From positions 124,001-188,000 of the forward strand of contig JAEUTZ010000015.1 in the NCBI GenBank assembly GCA_016787725.1: a stretch of DNA of 64,000 bases, read 5' to 3'. The notes under the pieces were generated by a model. The model saw nothing but the letters and a program-made list of their open reading frames with translations. It had not been told where the DNA came from and ran no database searches. This stretch comes from Cyclobacteriaceae bacterium. GTDB lineage: Bacteria; Bacteroidota; Bacteroidia; Cytophagales; Cyclobacteriaceae. The first letter of the stretch is position 1, and each line of letters starts with the position of its first letter. The translations under genes and the position numbers were made by a program. Shown in pieces: positions 42,139 to 51,246 of this stretch.

Positions 42139-44970
42139 TTAATTCGCTGGCTGAAATTTCCAGGACAATCCTACTGAAAACTGGGTGCCCACGGTGTAAC
42201 GCTGGATTAAGGCTTCCTGATCCACCTTAATTATATTATCGTTGTTATTGTCCTGATACAACCGGTAGGCTGCGTTCAATACGTTTTGAATGTTGAGTTT
42301 GGTTTCAAAACGCTTATTCCAGGTTTTTGCAATTTGGAAATCGACTGAATGGCGGGGCAGTTCCCACCAGGATGGAAATATCTTATCACCCACTGAGAAA
42401 ATTCTTGGGCCAAATACATTGTATGCTGCATTTACTGAAAAGCCGGCTTCTTCATCAAAGTAATAGAGTCCAAGATTGATGATATAAGGGGACTGGCCTT
42501 GCAGGGGTCGGTTTTGAATTTGGTTGGTAGCGTTTGTTCCGATATCCACATTACTTTCAATGTAGGCAGCATTTACATTCACGGAAGTATTTCTCAGAAG
42601 TTTGGATACACCCAAACTGGCCAGCGACTTTCTAAATTCCAACTCAATGCCCCAGGAAGTAGCTCCTACAGCATTGTCATAATAGAGTTGTGGATTCTCC
42701 GTAGTAATTTCAAGATAGGTCTCAATCGGGTCTTTAAATCGCTTGTAGAATCCGCCTACACTCAATAGCTCTCCGGGGTTCGGATACATTTCCCAACGCA
42801 AATCGATATTATCGATAAAGGCTGTCTTCAAGTCAGGATTACCAATCAAGGCGGCCTCATACTCAAATTGATAATAAAGGAAGGGAGCTAATTCCCGGAA
42901 CTCAGGCCGGTTGACTGTACGGCCATAAGCAGCCCGGATCAGCGAGCGATCGGTAAGATTATACGCAGCGTTGACAGATGGAAGGGCAGCGAAAATTGGA
43001 TTCTCAATGTTGATCAACCCCGTGTTGGTACGAGCATCGATCGTTTGTATGTTATACTCTCCCCGGAAGCCGGCTGTCAAGTCTACTTTCCCAAAGGGGA
43101 CAGACCCGCTAATGTACCCTGCAGTCAATAGGTTGGTTCCTTCGTATGAATCCTGTGGTTGTGTTCCTTCCTCGATAACAAATCCATCGCTGCGTTTAAT
43201 ATTTTCAGGAGCAAAGATCTGATCTAACGGAAGACGGATCAGCTCTTGTCCAATCGCCTGATCGAAATCGGCTGTGTTAGGATATTGATAGTTGATATAG
43301 CGAGCATTGAACTCACGGGTTTTATATTCTGCATAATACCCGGCTTTAATCAAAGGCGCCTTTTCATTTTCAGATTTAAACTTCTGCTCGAAATTCAAGC
43401 CATTTGAATATCCGATGTCTTGTAAATCCGACCAGAAACGACCGGTTTCAAAGACGTTACCGGCAGCAGGCAATTGCATGGTATAGGGTTCTTCGGTGCC
43501 TGCAAATGCTTTATCGCGATAGGTTCTGAACCTGCGGTAGTCCGGCTCATTCCGATTGATATAATTTAATCCAACTACCCAGTTCAGATTTGACATTGCC
43601 CCCAATTCATGTTTGCCTTCCAACTGACCGGAGTAAATAGAACGGCTTAGATAGTGGTAAGCATAGTTGGTACGATCAAAATTAGGGTTTTGGATTTTGT
43701 CATCACCAATACGCAGGGTGGTTTCATGTTCTCCCAGCTGAACAAATAAGTTTTTAAATTCAAAATGATTGCGATCATTAAGATCGATTAACCAATTGTG
43801 CATTAAATTAATCCGCACATCGTTGCTATAAAAATTATCGTTGTATTCAAAACGCTTCGTTGCAGAGACATCATCAAATTCATTGTACCGTAAAAATTCT
43901 GATTCGTAATGGGTATAGGAGTTGGAATATGCTACCGAAGTGAGGTTGTTGAATTTCACCCGGCCGATGTTAAAATTCCTGGCCAGCGCGAAGTTGAATC
44001 CCATATCCAAGGGTGCCTGCCGGGTATTGTAATCAAAATTGTTGGTTAATGATTTGCCCGCACGCTCACGTAAACTGGAGTTCTTCGCGGATGAAATCAA
44101 CTGAGGGGTGGTCGGGAAATTTTCAGGGATGGCGCGGAACCCATTATCGAATCCTAAAAAATCAGTGTCACTGCCTTGTGAAGACAGATGATCCTGAAAT
44201 GTCGTATTCGTACGATACCCGAAGCCAATGCCAAAGCTGGTAAAGGGTTCATAGGTGGGCTGTTTGGTAACCAGTTGAATTACACCCCCTGCAAAATCTC
44301 CGGGTAACTCTGCCGCACCGGATTTATAGATCAACATTTGATCAATGGCCCCAGCGGGTACCATATCAAATGAAAACGACCTTCTGTCGATTTCTGTGCT
44401 GGGAGCAATCGATCCATTGATCATCACCTGGTTGTACCGCTCAGGTACGCCCCGAACAATCACAAACCGATTATCCACAATCGTTACCCCCGGAACACGT
44501 TGGGCAATCTGGGCAACATCGCGATCTGGCAACTTGCTGATTTGCTGTGAGGAGATTCCACTCACAACCAACTTGCTTTCACGAATTGACTTTAGCAGAT
44601 TAAAATCCGTTGCAATTTCCTTCCGGGCAATGACAATGACTTCTTCCAATTCGGCTACATCCTCAGCCAAGGGAATCTCCAAGGTTGTTTTCTTGCCCCC
44701 TTCCACAACCACATCGTTAACAATGTTTGTTTTGTAGGTAACTGAAGAAATAACCAGCGTATAGGTACCGGGTTTTACGTTCGGAATCAAAAATAGGCCG
44801 TCCAGGTCCGTGGCAGCGCCTACGGTTGTGCCTTCAATCACCACATTGGCGCCAATGATTGCCTCCTGTGTTTTTACATCGATTACCTTCCCAGTAATGG
44901 TGCCGTTCTGGGCCCAGGCGAAGGTTGCCAGGCACATAAAGAAAAGGAGAACATAGTATTTACGGATCAT
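42139..44970 (-). CDS. TonB-dependent outer-membrane receptor
   Basis: 943 residues. Signal peptide (MIRKYYVLLFFMCLATFAWA), an N-terminal carboxypeptidase-regulatory-like beta domain (about 22-105, GTITGKVIDVKTQEAIIGAN), then the plug domain with LPDRDVAQIAQRVPGVTIVD and GDFAGGVIQLVTK, and a 22-stranded barrel with the last strand VGLSWKFQPAN. No SusD-type gene follows; instead the gene after it encodes a beta-helix surface lipoprotein. Ligand cannot be read. The upstream region (44971-45250) is shared with the divergent arsenic operon. ATG at 44970. Confidence 0.94.
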   Translation of the reverse strand: MIRKYYVLLFFMCLATFAWAQNGTITGKVIDVKTQEAIIGANVVIEGTTVGAATDLDGLFLIPNVKPGTYTLVISSVTYKTNIVNDVVVEGGKKTTLEIPLAEDVAELEEVIVIARKEIATDFNLLKSIRESKLVVSGISSQQISKLPDRDVAQIAQRVPGVTIVDNRFVIVRGVPERYNQVMINGSIAPSTEIDRRSFSFDMVPAGAIDQMLIYKSGAAELPGDFAGGVIQLVTKQPTYEPFTSFGIGFGYRTNTTFQDHLSSQGSDTDFLGFDNGFRAIPENFPTTPQLISSAKNSSLRERAGKSLTNNFDYNTRQAPLDMGFNFALARNFNIGRVKFNNLTSVAYSNSYTHYESEFLRYNEFDDVSATKRFEYNDNFYSNDVRINLMHNWLIDLNDRNHFEFKNLFVQLGEHETTLRIGDDKIQNPNFDRTNYAYHYLSRSIYSGQLEGKHELGAMSNLNWVVGLNYINRNEPDYRRFRTYRDKAFAGTEEPYTMQLPAAGNVFETGRFWSDLQDIGYSNGLNFEQKFKSENEKAPLIKAGYYAEYKTREFNARYINYQYPNTADFDQAIGQELIRLPLDQIFAPENIKRSDGFVIEEGTQPQDSYEGTNLLTAGYISGSVPFGKVDLTAGFRGEYNIQTIDARTNTGLINIENPIFAALPSVNAAYNLTDRSLIRAAYGRTVNRPEFRELAPFLYYQFEYEAALIGNPDLKTAFIDNIDLRWEMYPNPGELLSVGGFYKRFKDPIETYLEITTENPQLYYDNAVGATSWGIELEFRKSLASLGVSKLLRNTSVNVNAAYIESNVDIGTNATNQIQNRPLQGQSPYIINLGLYYFDEEAGFSVNAAYNVFGPRIFSVGDKIFPSWWELPRHSVDFQIAKTWNKRFETKLNIQNVLNAAYRLYQDNNNDNIIKVDQEALIQRYTVGTQFSVGLSWKFQPAN

Positions 44971-45045
44971 GCTGGATTATTTCCCGCAAAGGTCACTCCG
45001 CTATATTATCCGTTTGGGTAGGGTATGTTACGGAATTGTTAAAGC

Positions 45046-45076
45046 CCAAAAGAAAAAGCTGCCTGAGCTCGCTCAG
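45046..45076 (-). terminator. Terminator-like hairpin upstream of the TonB receptor gene
   Basis: CTGAG / CTCAG stem (45063-45067 and 45072-45076) with loop CTCG; on the minus strand GCAGCTTTTTCTTTT follows. There is no gene upstream of it on this strand, so it may be a remnant of a lost gene or an attenuator in the receptor leader. The stem is short. Confidence 0.35.
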
Positions 45077-45092
45077 AATCTGTGTTTAAGTC

Positions 45093-45108
45093 ATCGTAAT
45101 ATTTCGAT
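45093..45108. promoter_or_regulatory. Candidate operator copy 1 upstream of the arsenic operon
   Basis: ATCGTAATATTTCGAT, a palindrome with one mismatch. The 20-mer including AAAT downstream differs in one base from the copy at 45217-45236. The sequence style fits ArsR/SmtB-family operators, but the binding protein is not in the window. Confidence 0.55.
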
Positions 45109-45130
45109 AAATCAAATGAAAATGAGGCCC

Positions 45131-45142
45131 TTATCCGGATAA
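45131..45142. promoter_or_regulatory. Perfect 12-bp palindrome between the two candidate operators
   Basis: TTATCCGGATAA is a perfect palindrome lying between the two ATCGTAATAT-type repeats. It differs in sequence from them. Function unknown; it may be a site for a second regulator. Confidence 0.3.
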
Positions 45143-45216
45143 TCCAAATAACATTGGGATAAAAGTGAGTTAAAGAAAGTAAGATTTGCTTAACATTCAT
45201 GTGGGTAGCCAATACC

Positions 45217-45232
45217 ATCGTAATATTACGAT
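45217..45232. promoter_or_regulatory. Candidate operator copy 2 at the arsenic operon promoter
   Basis: ATCGTAATATTACGAT is a perfect 16-bp palindrome placed just upstream of the TACTTTTG box (45240-45247) and 18 bp before the ATG of the ArsC-like gene. Binding here would block the promoter. Confidence 0.65.
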
Positions 45233-45239
45233 AAATAGC

Positions 45240-45247
45240 TACTTTTG
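45240..45247 (+). promoter_or_regulatory. Probable -7 element of the arsenic operon
   Basis: TACTTTTG, exact TAnnTTTG, ending only 3 bp before the ATG at 45251. The predicted transcription start is then at or next to the start codon, so the message may be leaderless. No TTG at 19-20 bp; the operator occupies that area. Confidence 0.45.
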
Positions 45248-45250
45248 AGT

Positions 45251-45877
45251 ATGGAAAATCAGGTATACCCGGAACTGACTCAGCGCTTCGAGCGATTTAC
45301 GAACGACTTTCACAACATCCCAACTGAACGCAAAGGCGTGCTCCATGAGATCTCAACATACATTACAGAGAAACTCCAAAAAAATGAACTTGTCCGGTTG
45401 AATTTTATTTGCACACACAACTCGCGCAGGAGCCATATTTCGCAATTGTGGGCCCAGGCCTGTGCTGCCTATTATCAAATTAATTCGGTTCATTGCTATT
45501 CCGGAGGCACCGAAGCCACGGCCTTTAATCCGCGTGCGGTAAACGCCATGCGCGAAGCCGGCTTCAAAATCATTCCCACCGACCAGTCGGGCAACCCCCG
45601 GTATGAAGTCAGGTTTTCGAACTTCCATCCGGCCCTTATCGCATTCTCAAAAGTCTATAGCGATCCCTTTAATCCTGCTTCTCATTTTGCAGCCATCATG
45701 ACTTGCTCGCAGGCTGATGAAAACTGTCCGCTCGTGATCGGTGCCGAAAATAGAATTTCTCTGCCTTTCAACGATCCAAAAGATTTCGATGGTACCCCCA
45801 TGGAAGCTGAGAAATACCGGGAACGTGTTCTGGAGATCGGAACGGAAATCAGTTATGCTTTTTCGATGGTTGTTTAA
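45251..45877 (+). CDS. ArsC-like arsenate reductase (low-molecular-weight phosphatase fold)
   Basis: 208 residues from the ATG at 45251 (a TTG lies two codons upstream). The PTP loop CTHNSRRSH gives CX5R with Cys54 and Arg60. Two further cysteines, C152 and C159 in TCSQADENCP, match the redox pair of thioredoxin-linked ArsC, so the enzyme has the three-Cys set for reducing arsenate to arsenite. PKDFDGT near the C-terminus is the usual Asp loop. Annotations of this Bacteroidota type often read protein-tyrosine-phosphatase. It is followed 11 bp later by the arsenite exporter gene. No arsR is adjacent. Confidence 0.9.
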   Translation: MENQVYPELTQRFERFTNDFHNIPTERKGVLHEISTYITEKLQKNELVRLNFICTHNSRRSHISQLWAQACAAYYQINSVHCYSGGTEATAFNPRAVNAMREAGFKIIPTDQSGNPRYEVRFSNFHPALIAFSKVYSDPFNPASHFAAIMTCSQADENCPLVIGAENRISLPFNDPKDFDGTPMEAEKYRERVLEIGTEISYAFSMVV

Positions 45878-45888
45878 CACACTGAAAA

Positions 45889-46938
45889 ATGAGTAAGCAA
45901 AAGAGACTTGGATTTTTAGATCGCTACCTCACGCTCTGGATTTTTGTGGCGATGCTCATAGGCGTTGGCATTGGAAATTTCCTTCCGGTTGAGGAATTGA
46001 TGCAGCCTTTTCAATATGGAACTACCAACCTATTAATTGCCACCGGACTCATCATTATGATGTTTCCGCCCCTGGCGAAAGTGCGTTATGAGCATCTTGG
46101 TAAAGTATTTACAAATGTAAAAGTCATCAGCTTGTCGTTGCTATTGAATTGGATCGTTGGTCCGATCCTTATGTTTGGATTGGCCATTATTTTTCTGCGC
46201 GACAAACCCGATTATATGATTGGGCTAATTCTTATTGGAATCGCGCGCTGCATTGCCATGGTGCTGGTGTGGAATGATCTGGCAAAGGGCGATAAAGAAT
46301 ATGCTGCCGGTTTAGTGGCATTGAATAGCATTTTCCAGGTCTTATTTTACAGTCTGTTTGCGTGGCTATTCATCACCGTATTACCGCCCTACTTTGGAGT
46401 CGAAGGATCGGTGGTGGCAGTAAGCATGGGTGATGTTGCCAAGAGTGTCTTTCTTTATTTGGGCGTTCCTTTCATCGCAGGTTTTCTCACCCGTTACTTT
46501 TTCAAAAAAACCAAAGGCGAAGAATGGTATCTTAAAAATGTGATCCCAAAAATTAGTCCGCTGACGTTGATTGCGCTGCTTTTCACCATTGTGATTATGT
46601 TCAGTTTTAAAGGAAAGATGATTGTGGATATCCCATTGGACATCGTTCGCATTGCTATTCCCCTGGTCATTTACTTCCTCATGATGTTTGTGCTCAGCTT
46701 TATTCTATCAAAAGAACTGGGAGCCAATTATGAAGAAAATGCTTCGGTATCGTTTACGGCTACCGGCAATAACTTTGAATTAGCGATAGCCGTAGCCGTT
46801 GGTGTTTTTGGAATAAATTCCGGGCAAGCCTTTGCCGGTGTGGTTGGGCCATTGATTGAAGTGCCCGCGTTGATTTTGCTTGTGAATCTTGCCTTCTGGT
46901 TTCAGAAGAGATTATACCCTAAACAAGTGCCTCTTTAA
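45889..46938 (+). CDS. ACR3-family arsenite efflux transporter
   Basis: 349 residues with ten predicted membrane helices. Landmarks include the conserved Cys in [17 protein letters not shown] (C121), [20 protein letters not shown] and [15 protein letters not shown]. It exports arsenite (and often antimonite) driven by the proton gradient, completing the reduce-and-export pair with the upstream ArsC-like protein. ATG at 45889, 11 bp after the first gene. The stop is 6 bp from the convergent moxR stop. Confidence 0.95.
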   Translation: MSKQKRLGFLDRYLTLWIFVAMLIGVGIGNFLPVEELMQPFQYGTTNLLIATGLIIMMFPPLAKVRYEHLGKVFTNVKVISLSLLLNWIVGPILMFGLAIIFLRDKPDYMIGLILIGIARCIAMVLVWNDLAKGDKEYAAGLVALNSIFQVLFYSLFAWLFITVLPPYFGVEGSVVAVSMGDVAKSVFLYLGVPFIAGFLTRYFFKKTKGEEWYLKNVIPKISPLTLIALLFTIVIMFSFKGKMIVDIPLDIVRIAIPLVIYFLMMFVLSFILSKELGANYEENASVSFTATGNNFELAIAVAVGVFGINSGQAFAGVVGPLIEVPALILLVNLAFWFQKRLYPKQVPL

Positions 46939-46944
46939 TTGGTT

Positions 46945-47934
46945 TTACTTCGTAATTGGCACTTTGGTAAGCAACGCTTTGATAATGTCTTTGGTGCGCA
47001 CATTATCAGCCTCTGCCTCATAGTTAAGAATGATGCGGTGGTTCATTACATCCAACGCTACTTCTTTGATGTCTTCCGGTAGCACATAATCGCGACTATC
47101 CATAAAGGCAACCGCCTTGGCAGCCAGGTTCATGTTGATACTCGCCCGGGGCGATGCGCCAAACTGGATGTATTGTGCTTCGTGATCCAATTTATACTCT
47201 CTCGGTTTACGGGTGGCGGTTACCAATTCAATGATGTATCGCTCCAACGATTCTGATATTTTTACTTTGTTTACCTCTTCGCGGATCGCAAAAATATCTT
47301 CCTTGGTAAGCACCGGGTTAACTTCAAAGCTAAACTGCATGTTGGAAATCCTGCGCATGATTTCAAGCTCATGATCCTTCGTGGGATAATCGACAAACAC
47401 CTTCATCATAAAACGGTCAATCTGGGCTTCCGGCAGCGGATAAGTACCTTCATTCTCAACGGGGTTCTGGGTAGCCATTACCAAAAATGGTTTGTCCAGT
47501 TTAAACGTTGTTTCTCCGATGGTCACTTGCTTCTCCTGCATGGCTTCCAACAATGCGGATTGCACTTTTGCAGGTGAGCGGTTAATCTCATCCGCCAATA
47601 CAATGTTGGCAAAAATGGGCCCTTTCTTCACTTCAAACTTTCCCTCCTTCTGATTGTAGATCATGGTACCCACCAGATCGGCCGGCAACAAATCGGGTGT
47701 AAACTGAATGCGTGCGAAATCGAGGTGTAAAACCCGGGCTACCGTACTAATGGTTAATGTCTTTGCCAGGCCAGGCACCCCTTCCAGTAAAATATGACCA
47801 TTAGTGAATAGTCCAACCAACAGGCGGTTTACCATGTACTCCTGCCCAACCACGACTTTGGCCACCTCGGAATAAACCTGCTTTACCTTTAGTTGATGTT
47901 CTTTCTGAATCTCCGTTGCTTCTGCAAATGCCAT
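46945..47934 (-). CDS. MoxR-family AAA+ ATPase
   Basis: 329 residues. Walker A GVPGLAKT (52-59), Walker B ADEINRSPAK (D115, E116), sensor-1 ATQNPVENEG and GASPRASINM (sensor 2). MoxR proteins act as chaperones that insert cofactors or assemble complexes together with von Willebrand-domain partners; the usual DUF58 and VWA genes are not adjacent here, because the gene upstream on this strand is a SemiSWEET. ATG at 47934. Confidence 0.92.
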   Translation of the reverse strand: MAFAEATEIQKEHQLKVKQVYSEVAKVVVGQEYMVNRLLVGLFTNGHILLEGVPGLAKTLTISTVARVLHLDFARIQFTPDLLPADLVGTMIYNQKEGKFEVKKGPIFANIVLADEINRSPAKVQSALLEAMQEKQVTIGETTFKLDKPFLVMATQNPVENEGTYPLPEAQIDRFMMKVFVDYPTKDHELEIMRRISNMQFSFEVNPVLTKEDIFAIREEVNKVKISESLERYIIELVTATRKPREYKLDHEAQYIQFGASPRASINMNLAAKAVAFMDSRDYVLPEDIKEVALDVMNHRIILNYEAEADNVRTKDIIKALLTKVPITK

Positions 47935-48047
47935 AGTCTATCTGTCCTTTTTAAAATCAAAACGCAATATTAACCAATTGGTAGTAAAGTTTTTTGTGGA
48001 ATCCGGATCACCCCTTTACCTGCGGCTACAGGGTTGTTTTAGAGGCG

Positions 48048-48305
48048 TTACTTTTTAAACGTTAGCTTAAAATAAATTAACATCAGGCTTAGCAGGCCAA
48101 TGATGCTGTTGGCAATAATCACCGGCCAAAGCACTAAAGCAACAGCATAAATCAACCAAACTACGGTACTCGTCAAAACAATGAACAGCATGGTGAGGCT
48201 GAGGTCGCCCGCACTTTTTGTCTGCCAGGTTTTGTAAACCTGCGGGATGAACGTAATACTGGTTAAAAAACTTCCAAAATAGCCGATCAGGTCGATGTAA
48301 TTCAT
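48048..48305 (-). CDS. SemiSWEET-type small sugar transporter
   Basis: 85 residues from the ATG at 48305 (the frame is open a little further). Three membrane helices with the PQ-loop motif FIPQVYKTWQTKS (P21-Q22) at the end of helix 1. SemiSWEETs work as dimers and let small sugars pass down a gradient. Size and motif are typical. It is an isolated gene between moxR and the exonuclease/GIY-YIG gene, on the same strand as both. Confidence 0.9.
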   Translation of the reverse strand: MNYIDLIGYFGSFLTSITFIPQVYKTWQTKSAGDLSLTMLFIVLTSTVVWLIYAVALVLWPVIIANSIIGLLSLMLIYFKLTFKK

Positions 48306-48394
48306 GAGATAACAGTAAGGCAACGAAAGTACAAGAAGGAAAGGTATAACTCAAGTAGACTCTGCTAAGGACTCGCTGTTGGGTTCGGCTACCA

Positions 48395-49768
48395 TTAATT
48401 AAACAGCAATAACTCCACACCCCGGGGATTTGCCAGATAGGAATTTACAATATTTTGCACCACCCGATTGTCCTTCGAGGGTTTAATGAAATTACGGGCT
48501 GATTCCAGGTTAGAGATCGACTCCGTCTCATCAAAAAAACCAAACCCCAGGTAGTTTCCATTTTCAACAAGCACCACCGATTTTTCTTCTGGCCTTCGTC
48601 CTTTCCCAACCAGAGCAACCGTTTGACCTGCTTCAAAAAATGAGTCAATAGCCTTTTGGACCCGCTTGTTATACTTCTTTACTTTCTCTACACCCTGACA
48701 AGCCCCCTTGCAAGTTCCCGATTGATGACTGAAGCATAACCCTTTCGCAATTTGCAACCCGCTTAACTTGGGGCACAAGTCATTGGCTTTGACTTTCTCC
48801 CACATAAAATTCCAAGCATCGCCCTTGGATGTAAACGTAATCAAGGGTCGTGCTCCTTTGGTAACTATATTGATTCCAAACCGCAGATACCCGTTGCGGT
48901 CTTCATAATCATACACGCCCCACTCTTCGACTTTGTATTTTTGTGCCAGATTATACTTGGGCCATAATCTCCGTATTTCCTGCGACTCCAGAATTAAAGC
49001 GATCAGCTCATTGCCGGTAAGTTCATAACTGATGTGATGTATTTCGTTGCGGATGTTGGAGCGATTCCATTCGCGCGCTTCGCCTGTGAAGTGACCCGCA
49101 ATTCGCTTTTTGATGTTAATGGCTTTACCAACATAAATAACCGTTCCCCGCACATCATGAAAATAATACACCCCGGCTCGTGCTGGCAGCTTGTCAAATT
49201 CTTCTTTTGGCAGATTCGGAGGCAGTATGGTTTCACCCGAATTTCTGCGCAACGCTTTTGCAATTACACCGGCCTGATCGCGCTTCATCAGCACGTCAAA
49301 GATCTTCGCGGTGGCCAGGGCATCGCCACCGGCCCGGTGTCGGTCGGGAATTTTTATTCCCAGGCTCTCTGCCAGTCTACCCAGGCTATAAGAATGAAGA
49401 CCCGGAATGATTTTGCGGCTGAGGCGCACCGTACATAATTTTTTTGTATTCCAAGTAATACCCACTTCTTCGAATTCCTTTTTCAAAAAACTATAATCAA
49501 AGTGGGCATTGTGGGCTACAAAGACGCGATCCTTCAGCCAATCATAAATTTCTTTCGCGAGGTCCTCAAAGGCAGGGGCTTCTTGCACCATTTGAGACGT
49601 AATGCCTGTTAACCCGGTGATGAAGCTTGGAATTTTACGACCCGGGTTAACCAGCGTATGAAATTGATCCGTGATTTGAAGGCCATCGTAATGATAAATG
49701 GCGATTTCCGTTACGCGATGGTTTTCTGCATAGCCGCCCGTGGTCTCAATATCAACAATGGCATACAT
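48395..49768 (-). CDS. DnaQ-type exonuclease fused to GIY-YIG nuclease
   Basis: 457 residues. N-terminal DEDDh 3'-5' exonuclease with D6, E8 (DIETTGG), D91 (HNAHFDYSF), H144 and D149 (HRAGGDALATAKI). A linker is followed by a GIY-YIG domain (about 195-275, RAGVYYFHDVRGTVIYVGKA) and a C-terminal region with a Cys-containing segment (SGTCKGACQG). The order is the same as in a Bacteroidota family related to UvrC-N/Cho-type excision nucleases. It may trim and nick damaged or branched DNA; substrate not known. ATG at 49768. Confidence 0.9.
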   Translation of the reverse strand: MYAIVDIETTGGYAENHRVTEIAIYHYDGLQITDQFHTLVNPGRKIPSFITGLTGITSQMVQEAPAFEDLAKEIYDWLKDRVFVAHNAHFDYSFLKKEFEEVGITWNTKKLCTVRLSRKIIPGLHSYSLGRLAESLGIKIPDRHRAGGDALATAKIFDVLMKRDQAGVIAKALRRNSGETILPPNLPKEEFDKLPARAGVYYFHDVRGTVIYVGKAINIKKRIAGHFTGEAREWNRSNIRNEIHHISYELTGNELIALILESQEIRRLWPKYNLAQKYKVEEWGVYDYEDRNGYLRFGINIVTKGARPLITFTSKGDAWNFMWEKVKANDLCPKLSGLQIAKGLCFSHQSGTCKGACQGVEKVKKYNKRVQKAIDSFFEAGQTVALVGKGRRPEEKSVVLVENGNYLGFGFFDETESISNLESARNFIKPSKDNRVVQNIVNSYLANPRGVELLLFN

Positions 49769-49823
49769 GTGGATGACGAAGGTAGGCTTTGCAATGGTGA
49801 GTTAAAAGTGCAAATTTGAAATT

Positions 49824-50174
49824 ATGAACGGACTGGTTCGCTTTTTATTGAATGGCCTCGCGGTACTGCTCACCGGCTATCTGCTGCAATCCGGTGTGCA
49901 TGTTGAACATTATGGATATGCCCTTTTAGTGGTGATTGTGTTGGCCATAGTAAATGCGATTGTAAAACCCATCCTGGTCATTTTTACTATTCCGATTACC
50001 GTGGTTACCCTGGGCTTGTTTTTAATGGTTATCAATGCCGGTATGATTCTACTCGTAGACTATTTTGTGGCCGGCTTTGAAGTGGATGGGTTCTGGTGGG
50101 CCCTGGGTTTTAGCATTATCTTATCCATTTTCAACAGCATGATCACTGATTTTACCAAGGAGAAGAGGAATTAG
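49824..50174 (+). CDS. Phage-holin-family IV (PF04020-like) small membrane protein
   Basis: 116 residues with four membrane helices and short loops. VVIVLAIVNAIVKPILVIFT and ITVVTLGLFLMVINAGMILL are the family blocks. Despite the name, members are widespread chromosomal proteins and nothing near suggests a prophage. ATG at 49824. Convergent with the MscS-type gene, with 25 bp between stops. Confidence 0.88.
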   Translation: MNGLVRFLLNGLAVLLTGYLLQSGVHVEHYGYALLVVIVLAIVNAIVKPILVIFTIPITVVTLGLFLMVINAGMILLVDYFVAGFEVDGFWWALGFSIILSIFNSMITDFTKEKRN

Positions 50175-50199
50175 ACGCACCCCTCCGGATTTACAGAAT

Positions 50200-51246
50200 T
50201 TATTTATTCACAAATACCGTCTGGGTGGGGTAGGCAAATTCAATCCCCGCTTCGGCAAAGGCTTTGAAAATCTTCAGGTTGATCTCCTGTTGCACATTCA
50301 TGTACGGCAGATAGTCGGAAGATTCAATAAAGTATACCACTTCGTAGTCGAGACTATAAGGACCGAATTTTGCGAAGTGCGCCCGATCAAACGTTGCCAA
50401 CGCTTGCTCTTTAATAATCTGCTCAATCATGCCTGGAATTTTTTCCAAAAGTTCAGCTTTCGTATTATAAACTACTCCAATAGAGAACACAATCCGCCTC
50501 CGATCCATTCGCTTATAATTATGAATGCGCGATTTGGTAAGATCACTATTCGAAAATGCTAGTTGCTCCCCACCGATGCTGACCAAACGGGTTGTTTTTA
50601 TTCCAATGTGCTCCACCGTTCCCTTCTTATCATCCACGATAATGAAATCGCCAACTTCAAAAGGACGGTCAAAGAAAATCACAAAGTAATTGAATAGGTC
50701 GCCCAGAATATTTTGGGCAGCCAATGCGATGGCGATACCACCAATCCCTAATCCGGCAATGATGGTGGTAACGTTGTAACCTAGATTATCAAACAAAAAC
50801 AATAAGCCCACCGCCCAGATGATCACATTCACGATCAACATGATGCCATTAAGTTGTTTGAGTTTCTCCTGACCACCTTCCTGCTGTCCGATAAACGACT
50901 CCAACGTAAGGCGGATGAAAGAAGAGATCATCCTGATTACATAGATGGTGACTACCACAATCATGGCATTGTCGAGATACCCATCCACCTTCTCGGAAAA
51001 AGTGAGGTAGCTCAAGCCGAAATAGATCGCTACAAAAATCAGTATGGGCAACCCAAACTTCTCGATCCCGGCAATGAGGTAGTCATCCAGTTTGGTCTCT
51101 GTTCTCTGTGTCAATTTCTTGATCTGATGAAGCATCCGACTTCTGAATAACCTCACCAATAAAATACTGCCGATTATAATGGCCAGTGCAATAATGTAAT
51201 GCAGTACAGTATTCCCATACCACTCTTTTGCTAAGATCTCTTCCAT
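50200..51246 (-). CDS. Mechanosensitive ion channel of the MscS family
   Basis: 348 residues. N-terminal helix (about 15-34), two further helices (about 60-110), the pore helix region (GIGGIAIALAAQNILGDLFN) and the cytoplasmic beta domain (FDRPFEVGDFIIVDDKKGTV ... EHIGIKTTRLVSIGGEQLAF), which is the MscS signature. The channel opens under membrane tension on osmotic downshift. ATG at 51246. Single gene. Confidence 0.94.
   Translation of the reverse strand: MEEILAKEWYGNTVLHYIIALAIIIGSILLVRLFRSRMLHQIKKLTQRTETKLDDYLIAGIEKFGLPILIFVAIYFGLSYLTFSEKVDGYLDNAMIVVVTIYVIRMISSFIRLTLESFIGQQEGGQEKLKQLNGIMLIVNVIIWAVGLLFLFDNLGYNVTTIIAGLGIGGIAIALAAQNILGDLFNYFVIFFDRPFEVGDFIIVDDKKGTVEHIGIKTTRLVSIGGEQLAFSNSDLTKSRIHNYKRMDRRRIVFSIGVVYNTKAELLEKIPGMIEQIIKEQALATFDRAHFAKFGPYSLDYEVVYFIESSDYLPYMNVQQEINLKIFKAFAEAGIEFAYPTQTVFVNK

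Noticed and set aside
45116-45142. Eight-codon mini-frame (MKMRPLSG) after the first arsenic-type operator
   Set aside because: Too short to support; it could be a leader peptide but nothing else points to it.
49824-50174. Phage holin as a sign of a prophage
   Set aside because: No other phage gene is near and the family is common in ordinary bacterial chromosomes.
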